A stretch of DNA of 50,841 nucleotides from a virus, in IMG/VR virus record IMGVR_UViG_3300046782_000421, positions 1-50,841 of that record; one strand, written 5' to 3'. Each line of letters begins with the position of its first letter. Position 1 is the stretch's first letter. The notes under the pieces are model-generated. The model had not been told where the DNA came from and did no database searches. It worked only from the letters and a program-made list of their open reading frames with translations. Positions 8,939-15,420 of this stretch are shown in pieces. Made by a program: the position numbers and the translations under genes.

Positions 8939-9853
8939 TTACGAGGTCGGGAAGTTGCCGTAGACTGCTCGCCAGTTGTAGTAACCGAACGAATACCGCT
9001 CGTAACCTTTCACGAGCAGGTTATCGGTCACAAAATCGACTTGCATATCCGTTTCGAACTTTATTCTTTCCATGAAGGAAAGACCATCGATATTTGTGAG
9101 AAGGAACCAGGCGAAGGGCGAGGTCAAGAAGTCATTGACCATGAAGCTTTCAGACAGTCCACCCGAAGTCGAGAGGATGGCATTGACGTCGTTGTCTGCC
9201 GTGCCTGGCCGCAATTCTGTCTTGAGAAGACGAATTGCTACCGGTTCCAATTGCGGCGGGATGATAAGCTTCCGCGCGCGAGCGAAAACTTTCAAACCCG
9301 CCTGGTCCTTGAAGTTGGTCCGGACGCCGATCATGGCGTTGAGCAGGGTCGATTCACCGAGATCGACTTGCACCGCCGGCGTGTTGCCGACGAGGCCGCT
9401 GTCGATGGGATGATCGACCGCGCAGAGCGCCTTGCCGTCGCCGCCGATTGTCTGATTATAGGCCTGGGCCGTATTCAGGACGTTGGCGCCGTAGATTTCC
9501 TTCGTTTGCTGGAAGGATTCGATCAGGCCGAGGTTGGAGGGATGGAACTGGGTCTTGTAGAGGTTGTCGTCGATGGCCTTGCGGGTCATCGCATATCCCA
9601 GGCCAATCTCGACGTGCTCCTGGTTGTAGACGTAACGCTCGCCGGCGCCGTTGTCGAACTGGGTCTGCCCGCCTTCAGTCTTGAGGGCGGCGAGGCCCAG
9701 GTAGCGCATCTCAGCCGTGCGCTCCAGCGCCATCTTTGAGTTGTGCTTGGTAAAGATCTTGTCGTACTGAGACGGGATCATCTCGTACTTGCCCTCGATC
9801 CCACGGAGGCCGGGGAGCAGAAGGTCTTTGATGGCGCTAAGATTGACGGCCAT
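8939..9853 (-). CDS. Major capsid protein (304 aa)
   Basis: The length, the position after the scaffold genes, and the sequence fit a Mu/HK97-fold head protein. There is an N-terminal helix (AIKDLLLPGLRGIEGKYEMI), a segment like the E-loop region (RYVYNQEHVEIGLGYAMTRKAIDDNLY), ALCAVDHPI, and a beta-hinge/A-domain run (GLKVFARARKLIIPPQLEPV, then PFAWFLLTNIDGLSFMERI) ending YGYYNWRAVYGN-like. It forms the icosahedral shell. Start ATG at 9853 follows AAAGGAGTAACCC. No separate protease gene is visible nearby, which fits scaffold-driven assembly. Confidence 0.85.
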   Translation of the reverse strand: MAVNLSAIKDLLLPGLRGIEGKYEMIPSQYDKIFTKHNSKMALERTAEMRYLGLAALKTEGGQTQFDNGAGERYVYNQEHVEIGLGYAMTRKAIDDNLYKTQFHPSNLGLIESFQQTKEIYGANVLNTAQAYNQTIGGDGKALCAVDHPIDSGLVGNTPAVQVDLGESTLLNAMIGVRTNFKDQAGLKVFARARKLIIPPQLEPVAIRLLKTELRPGTADNDVNAILSTSGGLSESFMVNDFLTSPFAWFLLTNIDGLSFMERIKFETDMQVDFVTDNLLVKGYERYSFGYYNWRAVYGNFPTS

Positions 9854-9881
9854 GACGGGTTACTCCTTTGTGATGGCCGGA

Positions 9882-10490
9882 TCAGATGCCGGTGAGGCCA
9901 CGGGTGACGACGTTATTGAAGCGAACGATGGCCCAGTCATAGGGCTTGGTCGTCGCATCGCTCGGCACGAAGGTGCCGGGGGAGCCAGCGGGCTGCTGGT
10001 GGATCCTCACAATGATAAACGGATCGAGCGCGGTGCCGAGCGTCGTGGTGTCGAGGAAGGCTCCGGAGAAGCCGTTGGCCGGATTCGGGACGCCCATGTT
10101 GATGCCGATCAGCGCATTGACATCGGCCAGACCGAGGCCGGTGGCGTCGGACTGCGCAATGAAATGGGCGTTCGGATCATTGATGATCTGAGCGGTGACC
10201 GAATTGCCAGACGCGACATCGCTGCCGGGCCAGTAGTTTGACCAGACGGTGCGCTTCTGCGAAACGGAAAGATATTTGCAGCCCTTGAAGATGCCGGCGA
10301 TGCCGGAAGCCAGCACGGCCAGGGTCTGCGTGGCGGGGCCGACGGTGCCGTCAGCAAGCGGAACCACGGGGTCGCCTTCGTAGATGGCGCCGGTGTTGTA
10401 GTTGACGACGACTTCGACGTGCTCATAAGTCGGGGCGCTGCCCAGACCCTGGACCTGCCGGAACCCGAAAGGCGCATTGATATTGGCCAT
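9882..10490 (-). CDS. Virion structural protein preceding major capsid gene (202 aa)
   Basis: Starts MANINAPFGFRQVQGLG at 10490 with GAGGAGGGTGAGCT upstream. Proteins beginning MAN-PFGF(R) of this length recur next to capsid genes of podo- and siphoviruses and are usually reported as minor head or decoration proteins; that is family memory, not a search. The sequence is beta-rich with no signal peptide or membrane segment. A pair of terminator-like hairpins lies upstream (10550-10629), so this gene and the capsid gene may have their own expression level. Confidence 0.7.
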   Translation of the reverse strand: MANINAPFGFRQVQGLGSAPTYEHVEVVVNYNTGAIYEGDPVVPLADGTVGPATQTLAVLASGIAGIFKGCKYLSVSQKRTVWSNYWPGSDVASGNSVTAQIINDPNAHFIAQSDATGLGLADVNALIGINMGVPNPANGFSGAFLDTTTLGTALDPFIIVRIHQQPAGSPGTFVPSDATTKPYDWAIVRFNNVVTRGLTGI

Positions 10491-10549
10491 AGCTCACCCT
10501 CCTCTTTCAAGGAAGACCTGCTATGCCACACCGGGGGCTAGGGGAGGTC

Positions 10550-10582
10550 CGAAAAATACGGCTTCTCACAGCGGGGAGAAGC
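10550..10582 (-). terminator. Second terminator-like hairpin before the capsid genes
   Basis: GCTTCTC (10561-10567) and GAGAAGC (10576-10582) pair; on the minus strand CGTATTTTTC follows, the same CGTATTTTT as after the first hairpin. The two lie in series. Confidence 0.65.
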
Positions 10583-10609
10583 GAGTACACGTTTTGTACA
10601 TCCAAAAAT

Positions 10610-10629
10610 ACGGCGCCGTCAAGCGCCGT
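10610..10629 (-). terminator. Terminator after the 193-aa gene
   Basis: ACGGCGC (10610-10616) and GCGCCGT (10623-10629) with a six-base loop; on the minus strand the stem is followed by ATTTTTGG. It begins at the stop codon of the 193-residue gene. Confidence 0.7.
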
Positions 10630-11210
10630 CAATTATTTGGCACCGGCATGGCCTCGTAAGTCTTGCCGAGACGGGTCAAGGGTTCACCCTTGTTGTCGCG
10701 CCCAAACTGGCCCGGAGGCGCCGCAGTAAGCTGCTCTTCCTTGATGCGAACCTGGCGGCGGGCCTTGTCGCGCTCAAGCTGCTTGGCCTCCAGCGTGATT
10801 TCGAGCGGGCGCTCCATAAGCTGCATGCCGCGCCGCATTACAGTCTTTTCCTTAGTGCCGCGAGGCATCAATTCGGGATGTCGATCCGACGGCACCGGCT
10901 CCCAGCCCGTGCGGGCCAGAGTGACCTGATAGGACGACTGCTCTTCGTTGAGGATCGAGAACAGCTTCCACTCGTATGACCACCCTTCCGGAATGATCGC
11001 GGGGTTGATGTAAAATTCATCGGCGCCCTCGTCGAGAACGCCGTTAGTGAAGTGGCCGCGCAATTCCAAGGTGCGCCGGGCGGCGCGGTCCATCGAGGTT
11101 TCGACCGGCTGGCGAAGCGGCGGGCGCTCAATGAAAGAAGGCGCCTGCATGGCCTCTTCAACTCTCGGCTCTTGGGTGGTGAAACGCTGCGGAGGCGGAC
11201 GGTTGACCAT
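10629..11210 (-). CDS. Phage protein of the scaffold/capsid cluster (193 aa), function unknown
   Basis: The ATG at 11210 is chosen because GAGGAAAAG lies just upstream; the longer frame overlaps the scaffold candidate. The sequence has a central segment (DEFYINPAIIPEGWSYEWKLFSI) and a charged helical C-terminal half (EKTVMRRGMQLMERPLEITL). It lies between the scaffold candidate and capsid genes, so an assembly role is likely. Its stop codon begins inside the 3' arm of a terminator-like hairpin. Confidence 0.65.
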   Translation of the reverse strand: MVNRPPPQRFTTQEPRVEEAMQAPSFIERPPLRQPVETSMDRAARRTLELRGHFTNGVLDEGADEFYINPAIIPEGWSYEWKLFSILNEEQSSYQVTLARTGWEPVPSDRHPELMPRGTKEKTVMRRGMQLMERPLEITLEAKQLERDKARRQVRIKEEQLTAAPPGQFGRDNKGEPLTRLGKTYEAMPVPNN

Positions 11211-11220
11211 TATCTTTTCC

Positions 11221-12066
11221 TCAATGCATGCGCCCAGCTTTGCGCATTTCCTCTTTGGCCTTGGCGTATTCCTGCTCGGACATGCCAGAGATCTCGGCGT
11301 ATTCGCGCTCAAGCGGCGTCAGCACGGCGCTCCTGCCGCTCGACCCACGGCTGACAGGCGCAGCCGGCGGGGCCGATTCACGCTGCGGCGCCGCCTTGGC
11401 GGACATGGCCTGCGGATCGTCGGCGCCGGTGTCCAAATCTTGGCCTGCGGGCCTGTCGTAGACGAGCGCCTCGACCGAGCGAAAATAATCGTCCGTGTCG
11501 GGATCGATGTCGCGAGCGACCGTGATGTTGTGGGCGGCGACCATCTTGGCGTAAAGCTTCTTGTCGCGGGCGCATTCCGGATGCGCGCGGACCCAGGCGG
11601 CGGATTTCGCCGTCAACTGGCTCGCCAATTCCTCGACGGGATCGATGATCGTCTTGATCGGCTGCGGCGGCGCCGGCGCCGGCTGCGCCTCCATTGACGC
11701 CTTGCCGTTTTCAAGCTGCAGCAGGCGGGCCGAATTGTCGCCAAGCTGCGACTGAAATTCAGCGGCGTTGTCAAAATCGCCATTGCGCATCGCTTCAGCG
11801 TAAGCGGCCTTCAGGGCGTTGGTGTGCTCCTTGACCCGCTCGATGGCGCTGATCACCAGTTTAAGCTCGTTGTCGGCCACTTCGACCTGCGCGCCGTGTG
11901 CGGTGGTCGCGTATTCGTTGGCGCGGCGTTCCGCCTCGATGCGCGCGGCGCGCTCGCGGTCGAGTTGCGCCCGCAGTTCGACCAGCGGATCGCGCTCTTC
12001 CTTGCCGCCATGCTCCCAATCGGTGTTCGGATCGAAGGCCGGGATGCTATTCGGATCTTTCGCCAT
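11221..12066 (-). CDS. Scaffolding protein candidate (281 aa)
   Basis: The protein is acidic and helical, with a long coiled-coil-like middle (LRAQLDRERAARIEAERRAN, LKLVISAIERVKEHTNALK), a Pro/Ala linker, and a charged helical C-terminus (EYAKAKEEMRKAGRMH). This composition, and the position just before the capsid genes, match tailed-phage scaffolds, which line the procapsid and leave before or during DNA packaging. The ATG at 12066 is preferred, with GGTGAG upstream. A GTG at 12075 that overlaps the previous stop is an alternative adding three residues. Confidence 0.65.
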   Translation of the reverse strand: MAKDPNSIPAFDPNTDWEHGGKEERDPLVELRAQLDRERAARIEAERRANEYATTAHGAQVEVADNELKLVISAIERVKEHTNALKAAYAEAMRNGDFDNAAEFQSQLGDNSARLLQLENGKASMEAQPAPAPPQPIKTIIDPVEELASQLTAKSAAWVRAHPECARDKKLYAKMVAAHNITVARDIDPDTDDYFRSVEALVYDRPAGQDLDTGADDPQAMSAKAAPQRESAPPAAPVSRGSSGRSAVLTPLEREYAEISGMSEQEYAKAKEEMRKAGRMH

Positions 12067-12071
12067 GTCGC

Positions 12072-12458
12072 TCACCAAATGAGATCGGGGCTGCTGATGC
12101 GCCCCTTGACAGCCGTATCGGTCAGGATGCGGCACAGAACGCCGCTGACGGTGATGTTCCAGCCATCCGAGGGGCGAAACAGGATCCAGTCATGCAGTTC
12201 GATGTCAGGGAACTGCCATTCGCCGCCGCTGATGAAAGCCTGGGGGCCTTTCTTGACGACGAGGCCCAGTTTGGACTGGAAACGATCCTCGTTGAGGGTC
12301 TGCTGGGCCAGGAACAGGCCGCTCTTGGTCTTTTCGGGCCTGATGTAGACCGCGACCAGCAACTGATTGTGGAAAAGTTCGACCCCTGACAGATCACCAA
12401 GCTCATCCAGAAGCTTCAGGCGAGGTTCCAGTTCATGTTGCATTTCGGCAAAGGCCAT
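12072..12458 (-). CDS. GroES-like (Cpn10-fold) protein (128 aa)
   Basis: The start is the ATG at 12458 because CAGGAG lies seven bases before it; a GTG 18 bases further upstream has no site. Residues about 30-120 follow the co-chaperonin pattern: NQLLVAVYIRPEKTKSGLFL, LGLVVKKGP, ELHDWILFRPSDGWNITV, LCRILTDTAVKGRI. Phages such as T4 (gp31) encode GroES substitutes that let GroEL fold their capsid protein. Placement directly before the scaffold and capsid genes supports that job. The mobile loop looks unusual (QQTLNEDRFQSK). Confidence 0.6.
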   Translation of the reverse strand: MAFAEMQHELEPRLKLLDELGDLSGVELFHNQLLVAVYIRPEKTKSGLFLAQQTLNEDRFQSKLGLVVKKGPQAFISGGEWQFPDIELHDWILFRPSDGWNITVSGVLCRILTDTAVKGRISSPDLIW

Positions 12459-12515
12459 GCGCGTCTCCTGTGACACGCAATTACTCGCACACTGTCAGTG
12501 CGCTGACAATAGGAT

Positions 12516-12728
12516 TTAGAGGCCGCGCTCGCGGTCGTTGGCCTTCTGCTCGGCCTCATCGACGGTGTCGATGGCGTTGTTGAGGCCGCGTATGACGCCA
12601 ACCGCCTCGCGATAGGCTTCGAAGGTCGTCATGCTGGCGCCGTATGCGAGGTCGTTCTTTTGAGCTTCGATCTGCTCGCGCAGGAGCTTCTTCAGTTCTT
12701 CGGCAAAAACGCTTTTGAAAGTCTGCAT
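12516..12728 (-). CDS. Small conserved phage protein of the head cluster (70 aa)
   Basis: A helical, charged protein (MQTFKSVFAEELKKLLREQI, GVIRGLNNAIDTVDEAEQKA). Proteins of this look, with an N-terminal amphipathic helix and a VIRGL motif, are often found between portal and capsid genes. The start is the ATG at 12728. Function unknown. Confidence 0.6.
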   Translation of the reverse strand: MQTFKSVFAEELKKLLREQIEAQKNDLAYGASMTTFEAYREAVGVIRGLNNAIDTVDEAEQKANDRERGL

Positions 12729-12789
12729 TAGGGCTTGAACCTGATTTGTTCCTGATGTAAGACAAGCTCAAGGTGACGACCGAGGGTAT

Positions 12790-12826
12790 GAGGGCCGCTT
12801 CCACGGATGTACTGGAAGCGGCCCTC
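12790..12826 (-). terminator. Hairpin between repeat protein and head genes
   Basis: GAGGGCCGCTTCCA (12790-12803) and TGGAAGCGGCCCTC (12813-12826), fourteen perfect pairs, nine-base loop, 8 bases beyond the repeat-protein stop. No T-run on the minus strand; TGTGTTTTC follows on the plus strand. Confidence 0.6.
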
Positions 12827-12833
12827 TGTGTTT

Positions 12834-13523
12834 TCAGACCGGCGTCGGCTGGGTTCCCCAGTCGGCCTTCACCTCAAACACCCAGGCAAAACCAGTCTTG
12901 CCGACGCCTTCGCCGCCATCGGGGCACTTTTTCGGTCGCGCCTGCGGGAAGGCTTCGACCGCGACCCAATGACCGCCAGGCACAGGCGCATCGCCTTTCG
13001 GCTCTGCGACCGGAAGATCATCCGAACCCTGCAGCCAGCCAACCGCCTTGGTTTCGCCGTCAACCACCACGCAAATCCTGCCGGGGCGATGGGGCGCGCC
13101 AGTCGGCAGCGTTTCGCCTTCAGGCAGCGCGATGGCTTGCACCACGGGAATGCGCGGCACGGGAATAGGATGGCCGGGAGGGGCCGGAAGAATTGGACCC
13201 TGTGAGGGATAAACCGGCAAGCCGGGCAGGCTGTTGTCGGGATGACCGTAGCCAGGCAATCCTTGATCCGGATGACCGTAGCCGGGCAGGCCCTGATCGG
13301 GACGCGGGCGCCTGCCGGGAAGATCGTGATCGGGATGACCGTGACCAGGCAAACCCTGATCGGGATGTCCGTAGCCAGGCAAATCCTGATCGGGATGGCC
13401 GTAGCCGGGAAGGCCCTGATCGGGATGACCGCCAAAGCCAGGGCGCCCAAAGCCGGGATCGACCGAGCCGGCCACGTCACCGATCTCGGCCACTCCACGA
13501 ATTACAACATGACGAAGCACCAT
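12834..13523 (-). CDS. Repeat protein with GHPDQGLPGY decapeptides (229 aa)
   Basis: The ATG at 13523 has AGGAGAAAG upstream. Residues about 30-105 hold roughly seven tandem copies of a ten-residue unit, (Y/H)GHPDQGLPG, with one copy replaced by RRPRPDQGLPG. The C-terminal ~110 residues form a separate domain (GRICVVVDGETKAVGWLQG, GHWVAVEAFPQARPKK). Such Pro/Gly repeats suggest an extended stalk. It lies in the structural operon, so a virion accessory protein is likely. At DNA level the repeats (about 13230-13440) are a substrate for copy-number change. Confidence 0.65.
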   Translation of the reverse strand: MVLRHVVIRGVAEIGDVAGSVDPGFGRPGFGGHPDQGLPGYGHPDQDLPGYGHPDQGLPGHGHPDHDLPGRRPRPDQGLPGYGHPDQGLPGYGHPDNSLPGLPVYPSQGPILPAPPGHPIPVPRIPVVQAIALPEGETLPTGAPHRPGRICVVVDGETKAVGWLQGSDDLPVAEPKGDAPVPGGHWVAVEAFPQARPKKCPDGGEGVGKTGFAWVFEVKADWGTQPTPV

Positions 13524-13541
13524 CAACTTTCTCCTATTTGA

Positions 13542-13811
13542 TTACCTGCCTTGGCAGAAGCGGCGATAGCGACGGCAGTTGCCGTAACCTTCCTCGCCGC
13601 GCTCTTCCTTGTATTCGCAAGCGCGCCGCAGTTCCTCGCACTGCCCGCCCCAGCCGCGCTCGCGGCCAGGACTTACCGCAACGCCGCCTGGCCCAATCTC
13701 GATAGACTGAGCACGAGCCGAAATGACAAAGCCGGCAAAAGCGAACAGCAGGAGGAGGATCCCCAAAGCGACAACAAGCGCGTGATCGACAACAGACTTT
13801 TCGAAGCTCAC
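13542..13811 (-). CDS. Small membrane-anchored or secreted Cys-containing protein (89 aa)
   Basis: The GTG at 13811 overlaps the upstream stop (GTGA) and has a very strong AAGGAGGTG site. One hydrophobic segment (residues 11-33, ALVVALGILLLLFAFAGFVI) ends in ARAQ, which could be a membrane anchor or a signal peptide. The rest is short and charged with three Cys (GGQCEELRRACEYKE, NCRRYRRFCQGR). Unknown function; an envelope-associated role is likely. Confidence 0.6.
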   Translation of the reverse strand: MSFEKSVVDHALVVALGILLLLFAFAGFVISARAQSIEIGPGGVAVSPGRERGWGGQCEELRRACEYKEERGEEGYGNCRRYRRFCQGR

Positions 13812-15088
13812 TTCCCACCTCCTTTGGCTGGAACCAGGCCATAAGACCTGATCTTCTGCAGACGGCCTTTGCCGCCGCCCGATCCATCGTCAATCGGATA
13901 GGCTCGACCGCCATGCTTGCGGCCCATCGGCCCGCCCGGAGGCGGCATCGGCATCGGCGGGGGCGCGCCCGGCGGTCCCTGCATGCCTGGAGGTCCAGCC
14001 ATCGGCGGGGGCGGGGGCGCGGGAGGCGGCACAGGAACCGCCCCCGGCCCCGGCGGCGGCCCGGCCAGGGGAGGAGGTCCGCCAGCATCGGGAGGAGAGG
14101 CGCCGCCAGGTTGCCCAATGACAATATTGATGTTCGTCCTGCCCTTGGTCTTGCCGCCCTTGGCGTAACCGTCGCGCGGGCCGAGCTTGATGTTGGGGGC
14201 GTAGACGCCGCCGCCTTCCTTGCGGGCCTTGCCGCCGCGCTTGGCGCCGAGGCCTGGAGGCGGGCCGGCCTGCTCATCGGGGGGCGGGCCGGCCTCATCA
14301 TCAGCACCCGGAGGCGGCATCGGCGGCGCCTTGTGCTTCTTCGACTTTTTATGCTGGTGCTCCAGCGCGCTGATCAGCGCATCCAGCTTGCCCGAATCCT
14401 GGTCCGTTCCGGAAGGTGAAGCTTCGGGCGGGCCGGGAGGCGGACCGGCGTCCGCCGGCGACGGGATCGGTCCGCCGTCGGCCTTGTGGTGTGCGACCAG
14501 CTTCTTGGCGCATTTCTCGTCTTCGGCCTTGTGCGGGTGACCGCCCTTCGCCATGCCGAACATATGGCCGCTGCCACTGCCCGCCGAAACGCCCAAGGCG
14601 TTGGTCGGCACGTTGCCGCCGACTCTATTGTTGGCGTCGATGGCCTGCATGGCGTTCGCAGCCGCCTGATTGTTGACAGCAGTCTGGCCGCCAATCGGGC
14701 CATTGCCGCCGCCGCCAAATCTGCCGGTCCTGCCGCCTTTCTTCATGCCGCCTTCACGCTTGACGTAGCCGTCGCGCTTCTCGTTGGCTTCCTTGACGTC
14801 GCTATTGTAGATGGCGTTGCCGAACATGGAACTGGCGTTGGCCGCGCCCCCGCCCTTGCGCGCAACGCGCCCGCCATGCTTGAAAGCCGCCGCGCCCATG
14901 ACGGCGCCGCCGCTCTTATACGCTCGCCTGGAGACGGGTCGCAGGCCCTCCTGCTTATCGGCGTGAATTGGATCCTGCTCGACAGGGCCGAAATCGCTGC
15001 AATCGACTTTGCCTGCGGACGTGGCCGTCCCCAAACGCTCGGCCTTAGCCCGCATCGCGGCGCGGTATGTTTTGGCTTGTTCGGACAT
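13808..15088 (-). CDS. Gly/Pro/Lys-rich low-complexity virion-region protein (426 aa)
   Basis: The protein is built of basic Gly motifs (YKSGGAVMG, FKHGGRVARKGGG, MKKGGRTGRFGGGG, MAKGGHPHK, AKRGGKARKEGGG, YAKGGKTKGR, RKHGGRAYPIDDG) separated by Pro-rich stretches such as PPPAPPPPPMAGPPG. The N-terminus (MSEQAKTYRAAMRAKAERLG) is helical. Similar Lys-Gly-Gly motifs occur in the 80-residue protein at 8197-8439 and once in the ART-like protein. A DNA-binding or internal head role is possible; none is proven. The long plus-strand frames here are shadows of its GC-rich codons. Confidence 0.65.
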   Translation of the reverse strand: MSEQAKTYRAAMRAKAERLGTATSAGKVDCSDFGPVEQDPIHADKQEGLRPVSRRAYKSGGAVMGAAAFKHGGRVARKGGGAANASSMFGNAIYNSDVKEANEKRDGYVKREGGMKKGGRTGRFGGGGNGPIGGQTAVNNQAAANAMQAIDANNRVGGNVPTNALGVSAGSGSGHMFGMAKGGHPHKAEDEKCAKKLVAHHKADGGPIPSPADAGPPPGPPEASPSGTDQDSGKLDALISALEHQHKKSKKHKAPPMPPPGADDEAGPPPDEQAGPPPGLGAKRGGKARKEGGGVYAPNIKLGPRDGYAKGGKTKGRTNINIVIGQPGGASPPDAGGPPPLAGPPPGPGAVPVPPPAPPPPPMAGPPGMQGPPGAPPPMPMPPPGGPMGRKHGGRAYPIDDGSGGGKGRLQKIRSYGLVPAKGGGK

Positions 15089-15130
15089 CGATATGGTCCT
15101 CTCGGTTTACGGCTTACCGGAGCCGTGGGG

Positions 15131-15385
15131 TTATGACTTGGGTAGCTTCAAGCCACCGGAGCCAATCAGGCACTGAATCAGATCGAACACAACATAGATC
15201 ACGAAGATCACGATCACCGCCCAGACGATAATTTTGACGATTTGCAGGATGACGCCGACGGCGCCGCCCAGATCCCCGACTTGGGCCAGCACCCAAGGCA
15301 CGAAAAGCTGGAGGATGGCGATCAGGGCGCCGACGATGACAACCCAAATGAGCAAATTCTCAAGCCAGGCGAGCGAGAAACACAT
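15131..15385 (-). CDS. Small multi-pass membrane protein (84 aa)
   Basis: Start chosen at the ATG at 15385 because AAGGA lies eight bases before it; an ATG at 15394 would be too close to the same site. It has two hydrophobic stretches (WLENLLIWVVIVGALIAILQ and IVKIIVWAVIVIFVIYVVF) and a short polar tail. A holin-like or membrane-insertion role cannot be excluded, but it lies in the structural operon next to portal genes, so DNA ejection or assembly is equally possible. Confidence 0.65.
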   Translation of the reverse strand: MCFSLAWLENLLIWVVIVGALIAILQLFVPWVLAQVGDLGGAVGVILQIVKIIVWAVIVIFVIYVVFDLIQCLIGSGGLKLPKS

Positions 15386-15420
15386 CGGCGTCATCCTTCT
15401 AGCTAAATCACCGTATCAGG

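Noticed and set aside
13230-13440. CRISPR-like regular repeats
   Set aside because: The ~30-base units are contiguous coding repeats of a decapeptide without spacers.
13534-14307. Minus-strand frame of 257 codons overlapping the Gly/Pro/Lys protein
   Set aside because: Arg/Pro/Ala composition typical of an out-of-frame reading. The in-frame gene has motifs, a ribosome site and coupling.
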